DNA of 64,000 nucleotides from Streptococcus parasanguinis (GTDB lineage: Bacteria > Bacillota > Bacilli > Lactobacillales > Streptococcaceae): NCBI RefSeq assembly GCF_019929185.1, contig NZ_JAHZPC010000008.1, forward strand, positions 16,041-80,040, given 5' to 3'. The first letter of the stretch is position 1, and each line of letters opens with the position of its first letter. The notes beneath the pieces were generated by a model. It worked only from the letters and a program-made list of their open reading frames with translations, was not told the DNA's origin and ran no database searches. Positions 1 through 9,764 of the stretch are shown here, in pieces. The translations under genes were made by a program, and so were the position numbers.

Positions 1-887
1 GTCAATTCCTCATCATTAAAGGTAACGGGCGGGGTCACACCCCACTCAAAAGCCACATCTACTTCCAGACTTTCTGCAATGTGTCGAATGATAGAAATAA
101 AATGTGCCTTCAAGTCTCTTTGCACACTCGGATTAAAGGAACGAATGGTTCCTTCAAAATAGCCTGATTTTGGGAGCACATTCCAGGTTGAGCCCACATC
201 CAGGTGCGTAATGGACAAAACAGCTGTTTCAAAAGGAGAAACGGTCCGTGAAATTAATAATTGTAAGTTCTGAACCATGGTTGTGACAGCCGTTACAGTG
301 TCAACTCCCAAATCCGGTCTCGCAGCATGGCTACTAACCCCTGTCACGGTAACCTTGAATTTCTCAACCCCTGCCATCATAGCTCCAGCATTCAAGGCAA
401 GTTGCCCTGCTTTTAGCTGGGGAATGTTGTGAAAACCAATAATTCCTTGAACATCCTCCAACAGTCCTGTTGCCAAAACATCAGAAGCACCTTCTGAGAT
501 TTCTTCTGCTGGTTGAAAGATCAAGCGTATGGTTCCTTCAAGCTGATCTTCTTTTTCCTTGAGAAGAGCTGCTGCTCCTAGAAGACTGGTTTGATGAAAA
601 TCATGACCACAGGCATGCATGACGCCTGGATTCTGACTTTGGTAGGGCAGATTCGTTTGTTCCAAAATTGGAAGGGCATCGATATCTGCTCGAAGTGCCA
701 CTACCGGTTGGCCGGAGCCAATTTCTGCAATCAGACCAGTTTTTAATCCACTCTCTAAAATACGAATCCCCAACTCTTCTAAACGCTCTTTTAGAAAGGC
801 GGTTGTCTGGTATTCTTGACCAGACAATTCTGGGTGTTGGTGGATATAGTGGCGAATCTCTGCTAACTCTTCATAAGAAAAAGACAC
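1..887 (-). CDS. M20 family amidohydrolase (partial, C-terminus off window)
   Basis: This is a zinc-dependent amidohydrolase of the M20 (hippurate / N-acyl-amino-acid hydrolase) type that removes acyl groups from amino acids or small peptides in the cytoplasm. About 295 residues are visible and the C-terminus lies beyond the window edge. I see the metal-binding DIDALP stretch (about residue 69), the HACGHDFH motif (about residue 92) and a following PAEE. The start is inferred as GTG at 887, because it is preceded by AAAGGAGATG and the nearby ATG frames stop at once. The exact substrate cannot be read from the sequence; N-acetyl-diaminopimelate deacetylase is a related alternative. Confidence 0.85.
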   Translation of the reverse strand, partial: MSFSYEELAEIRHYIHQHPELSGQEYQTTAFLKERLEELGIRILESGLKTGLIAEIGSGQPVVALRADIDALPILEQTNLPYQSQNPGVMHACGHDFHQTSLLGAAALLKEKEDQLEGTIRLIFQPAEEISEGASDVLATGLLEDVQGIIGFHNIPQLKAGQLALNAGAMMAGVEKFKVTVTGVSSHAARPDLGVDTVTAVTTMVQNLQLLISRTVSPFETAVLSITHLDVGSTWNVLPKSGYFEGTIRSFNPSVQRDLKAHFISIIRHIAESLEVDVAFEWGVTPPVTFNDEEL

Positions 888-987
888 AAGCCTTCATCTC
901 CTTTCAAACTTAAAATTATTTTATCACTAATAGGTGTTTCCGTCTAATTCTTGTTTCTTGGGTTTTGATATAGTTTCAAACTATAGA

Positions 988-1020
988 CAAAAACACTCCT
1001 AGATTCCTATCCTAGGAGTG
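988..1020 (-). terminator. Intrinsic terminator after the lipoprotein gene
   Basis: On the minus strand CACTCCTAG pairs with CTAGGAGTG around a 9-base loop and is followed by TTTTTG. It lies just after the stop of the lipoprotein gene. Confidence 0.85.
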
Positions 1021-1032
1021 CCAACTTCAGCA

Positions 1033-2121
1033 TTAAGAAAGATTTCCCTCGAATTTTTCCATAAAGCTATCACTATTGTAGGCTTTTTCTACTTCCCATT
1101 TGCCATCTTTCTTAACAAAGGTCAACTGGTAGTCGTACCGATCCGGCGTCGTCAAGGGACGATCTGCAAGAGAAGCCATCATTTCCTCTCTATAGGCTTT
1201 ATTTTGAGCCTGATTCGCCTCGATGATACCTGGATAGTCTTTTCGATGTTCTTGATAGAAGGTCTGCATGTGGTTTAAAATCGTCTTTTCCATGCTGACT
1301 GTCTCAGGATTCAAGCTAATAACTACCTTGTCTGGGAAGTATTGTTTGACCTTATAGGTTAATTTCGCGCGCTTAGCATTTTCCTTTTCATAAGCATCGA
1401 TAAACTGGTTCACTTCTTCTTCAGAGAATTGGTAATCATGTAGTTTACGAGTAAAGTCAGCCGCAAATTTCGCACGGAAATCACTGGCTTCCTTTTTCAA
1501 ATCAGTTCCCAAAACAAAAGCGTCATCCTTTTTGACCTTTCGTTGGCCACTGAAGTAAACTTGATTGATGTATTCATCTGCTAGAATAGTGGAAGCTTCC
1601 ACCTTGTCCTCATACTGAGAAGAATCCACCGCAAATTTTAAAGGCTTGGATTTTTTATCAGAGCTATAGGTTTTTCGTTCATACTGCACTTCGTACTTCT
1701 TGCCTTTTTCGACTGGGAAGACAATATAGCCGGTTAATTTTTTATCCTGGGCCAACTGATCACTCTTGAGCAATTGGAAGGCTTCCGTTTGGTCATAAAT
1801 TCCTGACTGCAATTTGACCTTGTTATTCTCCGCATCGTAAATGGTGATATCTGAATCTGACACGTTAATAGATTCTTTAGCAACATTCTTAAATTCTAAT
1901 TGAAGGGCCAAATAAGTGCCGTTTTCTGAGTCATTGAGGACAGGCGGTTTGATGTATTGCCCTCCTTTTAGGCTCAGCTCTACTTGACCGTCAGATGCAG
2001 AGCTTTTCGCTGCTTTTTCTGTCTTTGCTTGCTGCGAATTTGTCTTTTGAGCACTGATTCCACAAGCCGCTAAACTCAAGGTCGCTACAGCAAATAGGGT
2101 CCATTTAAAAATCTTTTTCAT
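1033..2121 (-). CDS. Secreted lipoprotein, DUF5105-like
   Basis: This 362-residue protein starts with a typical lipoprotein signal peptide (MKKIFKW, then a hydrophobic stretch and the lipobox LAAC), so it should be lipid-anchored outside the membrane. Residues about 45-170 resemble an Ig-like (DUF4352-type) domain seen in streptococcal lipoproteins, and the C-terminal half is charged and helical as in DUF5105 proteins. The reading frame is open further upstream, but I chose the ATG at 2121 because AAGGAG lies at proper spacing and the signal peptide begins there. It is monocistronic, with its own terminator. The function is unknown. Confidence 0.8.
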   Translation of the reverse strand: MKKIFKWTLFAVATLSLAACGISAQKTNSQQAKTEKAAKSSASDGQVELSLKGGQYIKPPVLNDSENGTYLALQLEFKNVAKESINVSDSDITIYDAENNKVKLQSGIYDQTEAFQLLKSDQLAQDKKLTGYIVFPVEKGKKYEVQYERKTYSSDKKSKPLKFAVDSSQYEDKVEASTILADEYINQVYFSGQRKVKKDDAFVLGTDLKKEASDFRAKFAADFTRKLHDYQFSEEEVNQFIDAYEKENAKRAKLTYKVKQYFPDKVVISLNPETVSMEKTILNHMQTFYQEHRKDYPGIIEANQAQNKAYREEMMASLADRPLTTPDRYDYQLTFVKKDGKWEVEKAYNSDSFMEKFEGNLS

Positions 2122-2218
2122 CCTCATCTCCTTAAAAAAGTTTTGTTCTATTTTAACATCTTTTTCTAGCGATGTATACGCTATATAGTGATAACTCTCC
2201 CTCAGAGGGCGAGGATTA

Positions 2219-2250
2219 CAAAAAGGCCAAGACCTTCGTCTCAACCTTTT
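2219..2250 (-). terminator. Terminator after the EamA gene
   Basis: On the minus strand AAAAGG...AGAC-GAAG-GTCT...CCTTTTT folds into a stem containing several G-U pairs and ends in a T run. It lies about 25 bases after the transporter stop codon. Confidence 0.5.
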
Positions 2251-2275
2251 AACTAAAATATGATTGGTTTTGGTT

Positions 2276-3187
2276 TTACAAGATTCCTTTTTCTTTTTGA
2301 ATCATGAGATCCTTGAGGGAAATCAAGAGGACCGCAAGGAGGATCATAGCCATTCCGATAAAATCAATGGCAAAGAAATGTTCATTCATAATGATAAAAG
2401 AAAAGAAAACTGCTGAAATAGGTTCCATAGCTGCAAGAAGACTTCCTTTAACTGCACCGATCAGACTCGTTCCTTTCAAAAAGACAGTATAGGCAAATAT
2501 GGTCCCAATCACCACCAAGCCAACTAAGCCCATCAGATTGTCCATGCTATATTGGCCATGAAAGAGTCTTCTTCCTGTGAAGGGAATCATCACAAGTCCT
2601 GGAATGAGCATACCGATACCAATCACCAACATACTTCCCCATTTTTGAATTAATTGAATCGGCAGAATAATGTAGAGGGCATAGGCAAAGGCAGAAACCA
2701 GTCCCCAAACTAGTCCTTTAGGAGTGATGGCTAATTGATTTAGTTGACCATGGGTTGCAATGAGAAAGGTCCCTGCGATCGCTAAGACCATGGAAATGAC
2801 CTCAGATACTGTCGGAGCTACTCGGTCCTTAACACAAGAATAGGCCAAAACTACAATGGGACAGAGATATTGAAAAACAGTTGCCGTACCTGCATTAGTC
2901 GCATCAATCGCTTCTAGATAAGTCAATTGGGTCATTAACAACCCTAAAAAAGCAAATAAGAGCAAGGGAAGGTAGGACGAGCGGTCTCTTAGAAAGGCCT
3001 TTACTTTTTCCTGGTCTGCTAGATAAGCAAGAAGCAGCAGCACAGCCCCTGAAAACACTAAACGAATCGTTGTCAAACCAATTGCTGTAAATCCATGAGC
3101 CAGTAGGTACTGGCCACAGGCTCCTGACAAGCCCCAAGCGATCCCAGCGATCAAGGTCATGAGTGTTCCTTTCATCGTCTTTGACAT
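2276..3187 (-). CDS. EamA/DMT family membrane transporter
   Basis: This 303-residue integral membrane protein has ten predicted hydrophobic helices in two homologous halves, the usual form of the drug/metabolite (EamA) transporter superfamily. The start of each half (GIAWGLSGACGQYLL near residue 15 and GLVWGLVSAFAYALYI near residue 158) shows the repeated EamA pattern. Family members export amino acids, purines or other metabolites; the substrate cannot be told here. The start ATG at 3187 has a GGAGGGG ribosome site. It sits alone between two terminators, so it is probably transcribed by itself. Confidence 0.85.
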   Translation of the reverse strand: MSKTMKGTLMTLIAGIAWGLSGACGQYLLAHGFTAIGLTTIRLVFSGAVLLLLAYLADQEKVKAFLRDRSSYLPLLLFAFLGLLMTQLTYLEAIDATNAGTATVFQYLCPIVVLAYSCVKDRVAPTVSEVISMVLAIAGTFLIATHGQLNQLAITPKGLVWGLVSAFAYALYIILPIQLIQKWGSMLVIGIGMLIPGLVMIPFTGRRLFHGQYSMDNLMGLVGLVVIGTIFAYTVFLKGTSLIGAVKGSLLAAMEPISAVFFSFIIMNEHFFAIDFIGMAMILLAVLLISLKDLMIQKEKGIL

Positions 3188-3227
3188 AGTCCCCTCCTAA
3201 ATCTGTTCCTTACTTTTATTGTATCAT

Positions 3228-3256
3228 AAAAGGCCGAAACGAAACGTTTCAGCCTC
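3228..3256 (-). terminator. Terminator after the dehydrogenase gene
   Basis: On the minus strand GGCTGAAAC and GTTTCGGCC form a 9-bp stem with one G-U pair, followed by TTTT. It lies just after the dehydrogenase stop codon. Confidence 0.75.
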
Positions 3257-3281
3257 ATATATTTCATATAAATTTATTCGC

Positions 3282-4325
3282 TTATTCAGGTTGAACCAAG
3301 ATCTTGATTTGAGATTTATCTTGTGTTAATTCAACAAATCCTTCTTCAACGATATTTTCCAATTTAATTTTCTTGGTAACCAATTTTTCAGCAGAGAAGT
3401 AGCCTTGTTCCATCAATTCCAGCACTTTAGGGAAGATATGACGGTAGGCAATAATTCCTTTGAGAGATTTTTCTTGGATAGCAAATTCATTTGGATTGAT
3501 GCTGGCTTCACGTTCCCAGATAGATACGACCATACATTCCCCAGCTTTATGAACAGCTGCAAGGGCTTGACCTAAAACAACTGGAACTCCAGTAACTTCA
3601 TAAGAAACATCTGCTCCACCACCTGTTAAACGATGGATGGCTTCGACGATTGTTTCTCCTTCTTCTGGGCGAACAACGATTGCTCCCAATTCTTCTGCTT
3701 TAGCTTGGCGTTCAGGAGACAATTCAACCGCATAGATTTTTGATGCTCCTGCTGCACGAAGGGCTTCAACGATCAAAAGACCAATTGGGCCTAAACCAAA
3801 GATAACGGCTGTATCCCCAGCTTTCAATGCAGATTGACGAACGGCATACACAGCAACAGCAGCAGGTTCTGTAAGAGCAGCTTGTTCATAGCTCAAGCTA
3901 TCTGGAATCACATGAACCAAATCTCCATCAAGGACACAATATTTGGCAAAACCACCATCTGCAGCAAGGCCGACAAAGTTCAAGTTTGGATCAAGGTTAT
4001 AGTCACCGATTAGGTTATGTTTTGCCAAAATTGGTTCAATCGTCACGCGATCCCCAACTTTGACACGAGTCACATCACTTCCGACTTCTACAATTTCACC
4101 AGAGAATTCATGTCCCAAAGTAACCGGTGCTTTTTGACCAGAATACACATGTTCTTCAGTTGGGATGAAGATCGGTCCATCCAAATATTCATGCAAGTCC
4201 GTACCACAGATCCCTGTGAACTTAACTGCCACTTTTACTTGATGTGGTTGTACTTCAGGTACTTCCACTTCTTCGATACGAACGTCTTTTGCTGCATGCC
4301 AGCGAGCTGCTTTCATAGTAGCCAT
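3282..4325 (-). CDS. Zinc-dependent 2,3-butanediol dehydrogenase-type alcohol dehydrogenase
   Basis: This 347-residue medium-chain dehydrogenase most likely interconverts acetoin and 2,3-butanediol with NAD(H). The zinc-site sequences GICGTDLHEY (about residue 38) and GHEFSGEIVEVG (about residue 71) are those of the (R,R)-butanediol dehydrogenase branch, and the NAD-binding GLGPIGLL motif lies near residue 175. The structural zinc cysteines of classical alcohol dehydrogenases are missing, as is normal for this branch. A cre-like site about 60 bases upstream suggests control by CcpA. The gene is monocistronic. Sorbitol or threonine dehydrogenase activity cannot be fully excluded. Confidence 0.8.
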   Translation of the reverse strand: MATMKAARWHAAKDVRIEEVEVPEVQPHQVKVAVKFTGICGTDLHEYLDGPIFIPTEEHVYSGQKAPVTLGHEFSGEIVEVGSDVTRVKVGDRVTIEPILAKHNLIGDYNLDPNLNFVGLAADGGFAKYCVLDGDLVHVIPDSLSYEQAALTEPAAVAVYAVRQSALKAGDTAVIFGLGPIGLLIVEALRAAGASKIYAVELSPERQAKAEELGAIVVRPEEGETIVEAIHRLTGGGADVSYEVTGVPVVLGQALAAVHKAGECMVVSIWEREASINPNEFAIQEKSLKGIIAYRHIFPKVLELMEQGYFSAEKLVTKKIKLENIVEEGFVELTQDKSQIKILVQPE

Positions 4326-4386
4326 ATGATGATCTCCTTGTTTTCACCTTTTTTGTTTTCTTTTCAGGAAACTTTATATTTAAAAT

Positions 4387-4400
4387 TGTAAACGTTTTCC
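4387..4400 (-). promoter_or_regulatory. Candidate cre (CcpA) site
   Basis: TGTAAACGTTTTCC differs from the cre consensus TGWAANCGNTNWCA only at the last base. It lies 62 bases upstream of the dehydrogenase start, where a promoter would be expected, which fits carbon-catabolite control of fermentation-end-product genes. No binding evidence is available. Confidence 0.55.
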
Positions 4401-4429
4401 TTTTGTTTGTCAAGGAAAAACTGAAGATG

Positions 4430-4456
4430 AAAAAGAGCAGCCATTTGACTGCTCCT
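4430..4456 (-). terminator. Terminator after the small membrane protein gene
   Basis: On the minus strand GAGCAG pairs with CTGCTC around an 8-base loop, followed by TTTTT. It lies just after the stop codon of the 127-residue membrane protein. Confidence 0.85.
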
Positions 4457-4458
4457 TC

Positions 4459-4842
4459 TTATTTCTTCTTGATTCGTGAATTTTCAATTCTCCAGCCTAC
4501 CATCCAACCAAGGACGAGGAGATAATTTTCAAGCGCACCGATCCCATTGACTGGCAAATGATAGTTGAGATAAGCAAATAAATGATTCGTCCCAATTCCA
4601 ATCCCACCTAGGATCAAAGCCAATAGAACCGTCCGAAGGTAAAACCAATCGTATTTGAGATTGACAGCAATGAGAATCACAAGAACTGCCACATTCCAAA
4701 TCCCAATCTCCCGCTGCCAACCGACAGAAACACCATATCCCGAATGACTTCCCATATAAGATGGAAAGAACAGCTGGAAGACAATCGCTCCAGACATGGC
4801 GATGATAACCAGGACAAATAAGACTCTTAAAAATTTGTTCAT
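4459..4842 (-). CDS. Small four-helix membrane protein of unknown function
   Basis: This 127-residue protein is strongly hydrophobic, with about four membrane helices (residues about 5-27, 46-62, 69-88 and 103-117) and a basic C-terminal tail ending in KKK. I do not recognise the family with confidence. The ATG at 4842 is preceded by AGGAGG. A terminator directly follows it, and upstream it is separated from the dehydrogenase by that gene's promoter region, so it is probably an independent unit. Confidence 0.7.
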   Translation of the reverse strand: MNKFLRVLFVLVIIAMSGAIVFQLFFPSYMGSHSGYGVSVGWQREIGIWNVAVLVILIAVNLKYDWFYLRTVLLALILGGIGIGTNHLFAYLNYHLPVNGIGALENYLLVLGWMVGWRIENSRIKKK

Positions 4843-4941
4843 GTAACTCCTCCTAATGCCAGTTGATATGTAATGGTCTTTCCTATTCTAACACAATTTT
4901 ATGGATAGTAAAAACCAACCTCTCGGCTGGTTCTTTATCTA

Positions 4942-6384
4942 TTACTCTTCTTTCAACTTCGCCAATTCTTGGGCAAGTAACTTGAGGGCTACTTGTGGGT
5001 TGGCTTGGCCTTTGGTTGCTTTCATGAGGAATCCTGTGAAGGCCTTGTCCGCGTTCCGTTTCCCTGATTTAAAGTCGGCTACGGCTGCTTCATTATCTGC
5101 GAAGACTTGGTGGATGATAGGGATCAAGACTTCAGGATCTGAAATCTGTACCAAACCAGCTTTTTCTACGTATTCACGTGCGCCACCACCGTTTTTCGCC
5201 AAGTGAACAAAGACTTTCTTGGCAATCTTAGAAGAAATCGTTCCATCTTCGATGATGGCAATCATTTCGACCAAATTTTCTGGTGTCAATTGGATTTCTT
5301 CCAACGTTTTGCCTTCTGCATTCAAGAATTGTGCCACTTCACCTTGGAGCCAGTTAGAGACTTGTTTGGCATCGCCACCAAGGACCACAGCTGCTTCAAA
5401 GAAGTCAGAAGTGACTTTCGTCGCTGTCAATTGGTTGGCATCATAGTCAGACAACCCAAGCTCTGCCACGTAGCGAGCCCGACGGTCTTTTGGAAACTCT
5501 GGTAACTCCGTACGCATTTCCTCAATCCACTCATCTGAGATTTCAAACAAGGGAAGATCTGGTTCTGGGAAGTAACGGTAATCCGCCGCTCCTTCTTTGA
5601 CACGCATAAGAATGGTACTCTTGTTGGATTCATCGTAACGACGCGTTTCTTGACGAATGACACCACCTGAACGCAAGATTTTCGCTTGGCGCTCCACTTC
5701 GTATTCAAGACCTTTACGCACGTTTGAGAAAGAGTTCAAGTTTTTCAACTCCGTCTTGGTACCAAATTCCTCTTGACCGTATGGGCGAAGGGAAATGTTG
5801 GCATCCACCCGCATCGATCCTTCTTCCATCTTGACGTCTGAAATGCCAGTGTATTGGATGACTTCTTTGAGAGCTGTCAAATAGGCGTAGGCTTCTTCTG
5901 GAGAACGCATATCTGCTTCAGATACGATTTCGATCAATGGAACCCCTTGACGGTTAAGGTCTACATAAGAGAAACCGTCTGTTCCGTGCGTGTTCTTACC
6001 AGCATCTTCTTCCAAGTGGGCCCGTTCAATCCCAATTTTCTTAGTTGAGCCGTCTTCCAATTGCACTTCAATCCAACCGTTGTAACCGATTGGCTCGTCA
6101 AATTGCGAAATTTGGTAGGCCTTTGGATTATCAGGGTAGAAATAGTTCTTCCGGTCAAAGTGCATGTGCTGATGGATATCCATATTCAGCGCCAAAGCAG
6201 CCTTGATACCAGCATCCACAACACCCTTGTTCAAGACAGGAAGCACCCCTGGGAAAGACCAGTCAATCACATTGGTATTGGCATTTTGCTCGTTCCCAAA
6301 GTGAGCAGAGGTTGGTGAGAAAATTTTTGAGTTTGTATTCAATTCAACGTGGACTTCAAGTCCGATGACTGTTTCAAAGTTCAT
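4942..6384 (-). CDS. gatB: Aspartyl/glutamyl-tRNA amidotransferase subunit B
   Basis: GatB (480 residues) carries the kinase/transamidase core of the GatCAB complex, which converts Glu-tRNA(Gln) to Gln-tRNA(Gln), and Asp-tRNA(Asn) where needed. The N-terminal [12 protein letters not shown] signature, the [16 protein letters not shown] stretch (about residue 78) and a C-terminal YqeY-like helical tail that contacts tRNA are all present, and the length is normal. It is the last gene of gatCAB. The ATG overlaps the gatA stop codon by one base (TAATG), which points to translational coupling. Confidence 0.97.
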   Translation of the reverse strand: MNFETVIGLEVHVELNTNSKIFSPTSAHFGNEQNANTNVIDWSFPGVLPVLNKGVVDAGIKAALALNMDIHQHMHFDRKNYFYPDNPKAYQISQFDEPIGYNGWIEVQLEDGSTKKIGIERAHLEEDAGKNTHGTDGFSYVDLNRQGVPLIEIVSEADMRSPEEAYAYLTALKEVIQYTGISDVKMEEGSMRVDANISLRPYGQEEFGTKTELKNLNSFSNVRKGLEYEVERQAKILRSGGVIRQETRRYDESNKSTILMRVKEGAADYRYFPEPDLPLFEISDEWIEEMRTELPEFPKDRRARYVAELGLSDYDANQLTATKVTSDFFEAAVVLGGDAKQVSNWLQGEVAQFLNAEGKTLEEIQLTPENLVEMIAIIEDGTISSKIAKKVFVHLAKNGGGAREYVEKAGLVQISDPEVLIPIIHQVFADNEAAVADFKSGKRNADKAFTGFLMKATKGQANPQVALKLLAQELAKLKEE

Positions 6385-7850
6385 TAATTGTCACCTCCGA
6401 AAATAAGGGGTTGTTGCTTGTGGTAATCCGTCGTAGCTTCAAAGGCAGCTGCAGCTTGGTAGATAGTTTCTTCAGAATACTTAGGACCAATCAACTGCAA
6501 ACCAACTGGAAGACCTTGCGCAAAACCTGCAGGAATCGAAATTCCTGGAAGACCTGCCAAGTTGACTGGAATGGTCAAGAGGTCAGCCAAGTACATGGCA
6601 ACCGGATCATGGTTGAGCGAATCCAAATCAAAGGCTACACTTGGAGCTGTTGGTCCAAGGATGAGGTCGTAATCCGCAAAGACTTTTTCGAAGTCTTGGA
6701 TAATAAGGCTACGAACTTGACCAGCTTTCTTGTAGTAAGCATCGTAGTAACCAGATGACAAACTAAAGGTACCCAGCATGATCCGGCGTTTAACCTCATC
6801 ACCAAAGCCTTGGCTACGAGTGTTCACATAGATGTCATCCAAGTTCTTGGCATCTTCCGCACGGAAACCATAGCGAATCCCATCGAAACGTTGCAAGTTT
6901 GAAGATGCTTCAGATGAAGCGATGATGTAGTAAACGGCAACCCCATATTTAGAGTGTGGAAGGCTAACTTCTTCGACAGTTGCTCCCAATTTTTCAAAGT
7001 GTTTGGCCGCATTAAGGATGGTTTCTTTGACTTCTGGGTCGATCCCTTCCCCAAGATATTCCTTCGGAAGGGCAATCTTCATGCCTTTAATGTCTTGCCC
7101 AATTTTAGAAGTAAAGTCTGCTACACGAACAGGTGCAGAAGTTGAATCCTTGGCATCTTCACTGGCAATGACATTGAGCAATTGGGCATTTTCCTTAACC
7201 GTTGGTGCAAACGGTCCGATTTGGTCAAGCGAGCTACCAAAAGCAATGAGACCAAAACGGGAAACTGTTCCATAAGTTGGTTTGAGACCAACAATCCCGT
7301 TAAAAGCAGCCGGCTGGCGGATAGAACCACCTGTATCTGAACCAAGGGACAAACGGACTTGACCTGAAGCGACAGAAGCTGCTGAACCACTAGAAGATCC
7401 ACCAGGCACCTTGCTGTGGTCCCAAGCATTCTTGGTTGGCCCATAGTAAGAAGTCTCACCAGATCCACCCATGGCAAATTCATCCATGTTGGTCTTCCCG
7501 ATGACAATCATATCTTTTGCTTTGGCATTGGCAACAGCTGTCGCATCAAAGATTGGCTCGTAGTTATAGAGCATTTTTGATGCTGCAGTGGTCAAGATGC
7601 CATCTGTTGAGATATTGTCTTTGACTGCGAGTGGAATCCCTGACAAGAGGTTGTCTGCATCGATTCCTTTTTCATCAATGGCCTTAGCTTGCGCAAGGGC
7701 AGCTTCTTCGGCCACCGTTACAAAGGCATTAACCGCTTCTTCACGCGCCTTGATATCATCAAGCGTCGCTTGTGTCAATTCGGTTGCTGAAATTTCCTTA
7801 GAGACAAGGAGGTCGTGCAACTCTTCAATGGTTTTATGGTTGAATGACAT
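6384..7850 (-). CDS. gatA: Aspartyl/glutamyl-tRNA amidotransferase subunit A
   Basis: GatA (488 residues) is the amidase subunit that releases ammonia from glutamine for GatCAB. The amidase signature is intact, with the predicted Ser-cisSer-Lys triad at Lys77, Ser152 and Ser176 inside AVKDN, the GSSSGSAA stretch and SDTGGSIR. The gene overlaps gatC by one base at the start and gatB by one base at the end (TAATG in both cases), so the three subunits are co-translated. The ammonia travels through a channel to GatB. The length is normal and nothing is missing. Confidence 0.97.
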   Translation of the reverse strand: MSFNHKTIEELHDLLVSKEISATELTQATLDDIKAREEAVNAFVTVAEEAALAQAKAIDEKGIDADNLLSGIPLAVKDNISTDGILTTAASKMLYNYEPIFDATAVANAKAKDMIVIGKTNMDEFAMGGSGETSYYGPTKNAWDHSKVPGGSSSGSAASVASGQVRLSLGSDTGGSIRQPAAFNGIVGLKPTYGTVSRFGLIAFGSSLDQIGPFAPTVKENAQLLNVIASEDAKDSTSAPVRVADFTSKIGQDIKGMKIALPKEYLGEGIDPEVKETILNAAKHFEKLGATVEEVSLPHSKYGVAVYYIIASSEASSNLQRFDGIRYGFRAEDAKNLDDIYVNTRSQGFGDEVKRRIMLGTFSLSSGYYDAYYKKAGQVRSLIIQDFEKVFADYDLILGPTAPSVAFDLDSLNHDPVAMYLADLLTIPVNLAGLPGISIPAGFAQGLPVGLQLIGPKYSEETIYQAAAAFEATTDYHKQQPLIFGGDN

Positions 7851-8152
7851 TAGGCATCTCCTCCATCTTCTAGGATAGCTGGTACCTTGATGTAATAGTT
7901 ATCTTTTTCAGGTACATTTTTAAACAAGCGGTCACGGTCCGTCCCTTTTTCAGCAACATCCGGACGCAATACGGTCTTGCGATCCGCCATGGTTGTTGTT
8001 GGGGCAACACCTGTTGTGTCCACTTCTTCCAACAATTCCACCATGTCGACAATTTTCGATAAGGTTGTCGCAAACTCAGCTGTCTCTTCTGGAGAGAATT
8101 TCAATTTTGAAAGATTGGCAACGTGGGTTACCTCTTCTTGCGTAATTTTCAT
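7850..8152 (-). CDS. gatC: Aspartyl/glutamyl-tRNA amidotransferase subunit C
   Basis: GatC (100 residues) is the small subunit that wraps around GatA and stabilises the GatCAB complex. The N-terminal [12 protein letters not shown] segment and the C-terminal LRPD...VPE motif are characteristic. I set the start at the ATG at 8152 (MKITQEEV), preceded by GAAAGGAAG, rather than an upstream in-frame ATG, because family members begin there. It is the first gene of gatCAB, and an 85-base spacer after the GtfA-like terminator should hold the operon promoter. Confidence 0.95.
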   Translation of the reverse strand: MKITQEEVTHVANLSKLKFSPEETAEFATTLSKIVDMVELLEEVDTTGVAPTTTMADRKTVLRPDVAEKGTDRDRLFKNVPEKDNYYIKVPAILEDGGDA

Positions 8153-8228
8153 CTTGCTTCCTTTCGTGAAATGATGATTTTTCAATACCCTCTATTTTAC
8201 CATAATTTAGCCCAATTTGCTTGCCTTA

Positions 8229-8264
8229 GAAAAAATCTGTAGGACTTTTTTGTCGCTACAGATT
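8229..8264 (-). terminator. Terminator of the glycosyltransferase cluster
   Basis: On the minus strand AATCTGTAG and CTACAGATT form a 9-bp stem around a loop of about 13 bases, followed by TTTT. It lies directly after the GtfA-like stop codon and separates the cluster from gatCAB. Confidence 0.8.
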
Positions 8265-8270
8265 CTTCAT

Positions 8271-9764
8271 TTATATTTCTTTTCCGCCGAATTGCCCCAT
8301 CTCCATCAGAGTCTCTTTCCAGACTTCCTGGACGTTAGAATCGAGGTAAGAAGAGGCCAAGTCATAAGAAGCCTGATGAAATGGGGCGAGGTCGCTTTCA
8401 AAGAGCTGGACCAGCTTGTCCGCCAACTCTTTCACCAGCTCTTCTTCTGGCACTGTCTCGCTATAAGGTACCAAAAAGCCATTTTCACCCTCTTTTATAA
8501 AAGTCGGATTGCCATAACGGGCATCAAAGCCCAGCAAGGCCAAACCTGCTCCAGCCGCCTCCATCAAAGTCAAACCAAAGGTCTCCCACTGAGAAGTGGT
8601 GAGGTAGGCTTGGTAGCAAGGATAGATCTGCTGAAGATCCGCATGACCGCGTAGGTGAATATAATCTTGTGCTGCAAGCTCCTGAATCAGGTGGCGCAAG
8701 TTGTCCGCTTCTCCACCCTTCCCATAAATATCAAACTGAAGGGCTGGGAGTTGTTCATGAGCTTTGGCCACTACTCGAATGGCCAAATCGATGCGTTTTC
8801 TTGGATCCAAACGGGAAGCTGTGAGCACACTAAAGTGAGGCCGATCTCCTTGTGGTTCCGTCAATGTTTCCAAATGCCCTACTGGAATGCTATAGATTGG
8901 AATTCCTTGGCATCCTTGTTTAGCAAGTGTCTGCTCCAAGACTTCTTTTTGAAGATCCGTTGCCGTGATAAAATAATCGAAGCGTTTGGCATACTTGAAC
9001 ACATAATAATATTCATAATTGAGATGGCCATTTTCAAATTCATGCTCCGAATGAAACACCATAGCGAGCTTTGAAGGAGCAGCTTTCTCCAACAAAGGAC
9101 GGGCAAAATCCATGCGCGAAGCCCGATCAAGCAAAATCAGATCTTCTTCTTTTAGCGACAGCTGCGACAAAAAACGTCTCATCACTTCTGTATGGTTGGT
9201 TAAAATCTCAGGCCCCAGTTTATAGAGCCAGCTTCCACCGAACCTCGATTCTTCAAAAGCGATAGTCCCATCTTGATGGTGATAGGTCCGTCTGACAACA
9301 CTACCATACTGAAAATACTCTGTGACAAGTTTACAAGCTCCATAATACTCTCGCTTGATCCTATTTCCAGCCAAAAGATAGTCTACATAGCGGACACAGT
9401 TTGGATGATAGGGATCCAGATGAAAGGTCAGGGCGTTTCCATCCGCAAATTGGTAGCGAATGACTCTTTCCGTTTTTTCAACAACATCCAGACGCGTCAG
9501 TTGAAACTCCATTTGCAAGGCCCCTACCGACTTTTGAGGGACCGTAGTCTGTTGATCCGTAAAAGCTAAATGGGCAAAAAGCAGTTCCTCATCCCGGTGC
9601 CCCAATGAGAGGTAATAGGCCAATTTTTCTGGAGTGGGCCAAGTGGTAAAGACAAACTTCGCTGCCACTCCCAGACCCCGGAGCATCTTTGCCCGAGAGG
9701 CCTGTGCAACATCGACCCCATTGGGTTCAAATCCCACTAATAGATTAAAGGTATAAATGGTCAT
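8271..9764 (-). CDS. GtfA/Gtf1-like glycosyltransferase
   Basis: This 497-residue GT-B fold glycosyltransferase resembles GtfA (Gtf1), which together with GtfB adds the first GlcNAc to Ser/Thr of serine-rich-repeat adhesins. The N-terminal half has the GtfA-type extended acceptor region (MTIYTFNLLVGFEPNGV, then HSEHEF near residue 237). The C-terminal half has the nucleotide-sugar site: SRLDPRKRIDLAIR, and the EX7E motif in WETFGLTLMEAAGAGLALLG near residue 392. It overlaps the GtfB-like gene by 4 bases and is the last gene of a four-gene cluster. No SecA2, SecY2 or adhesin gene is in the window, so the substrate is open. Confidence 0.8.
   Translation of the reverse strand: MTIYTFNLLVGFEPNGVDVAQASRAKMLRGLGVAAKFVFTTWPTPEKLAYYLSLGHRDEELLFAHLAFTDQQTTVPQKSVGALQMEFQLTRLDVVEKTERVIRYQFADGNALTFHLDPYHPNCVRYVDYLLAGNRIKREYYGACKLVTEYFQYGSVVRRTYHHQDGTIAFEESRFGGSWLYKLGPEILTNHTEVMRRFLSQLSLKEEDLILLDRASRMDFARPLLEKAAPSKLAMVFHSEHEFENGHLNYEYYYVFKYAKRFDYFITATDLQKEVLEQTLAKQGCQGIPIYSIPVGHLETLTEPQGDRPHFSVLTASRLDPRKRIDLAIRVVAKAHEQLPALQFDIYGKGGEADNLRHLIQELAAQDYIHLRGHADLQQIYPCYQAYLTTSQWETFGLTLMEAAGAGLALLGFDARYGNPTFIKEGENGFLVPYSETVPEEELVKELADKLVQLFESDLAPFHQASYDLASSYLDSNVQEVWKETLMEMGQFGGKEI

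Noticed and set aside
668..913. Open frames on the plus strand inside the amidohydrolase gene
   Set aside because: The minus-strand gene has clear M20 motifs; the plus-strand frame has none and no ribosome site.
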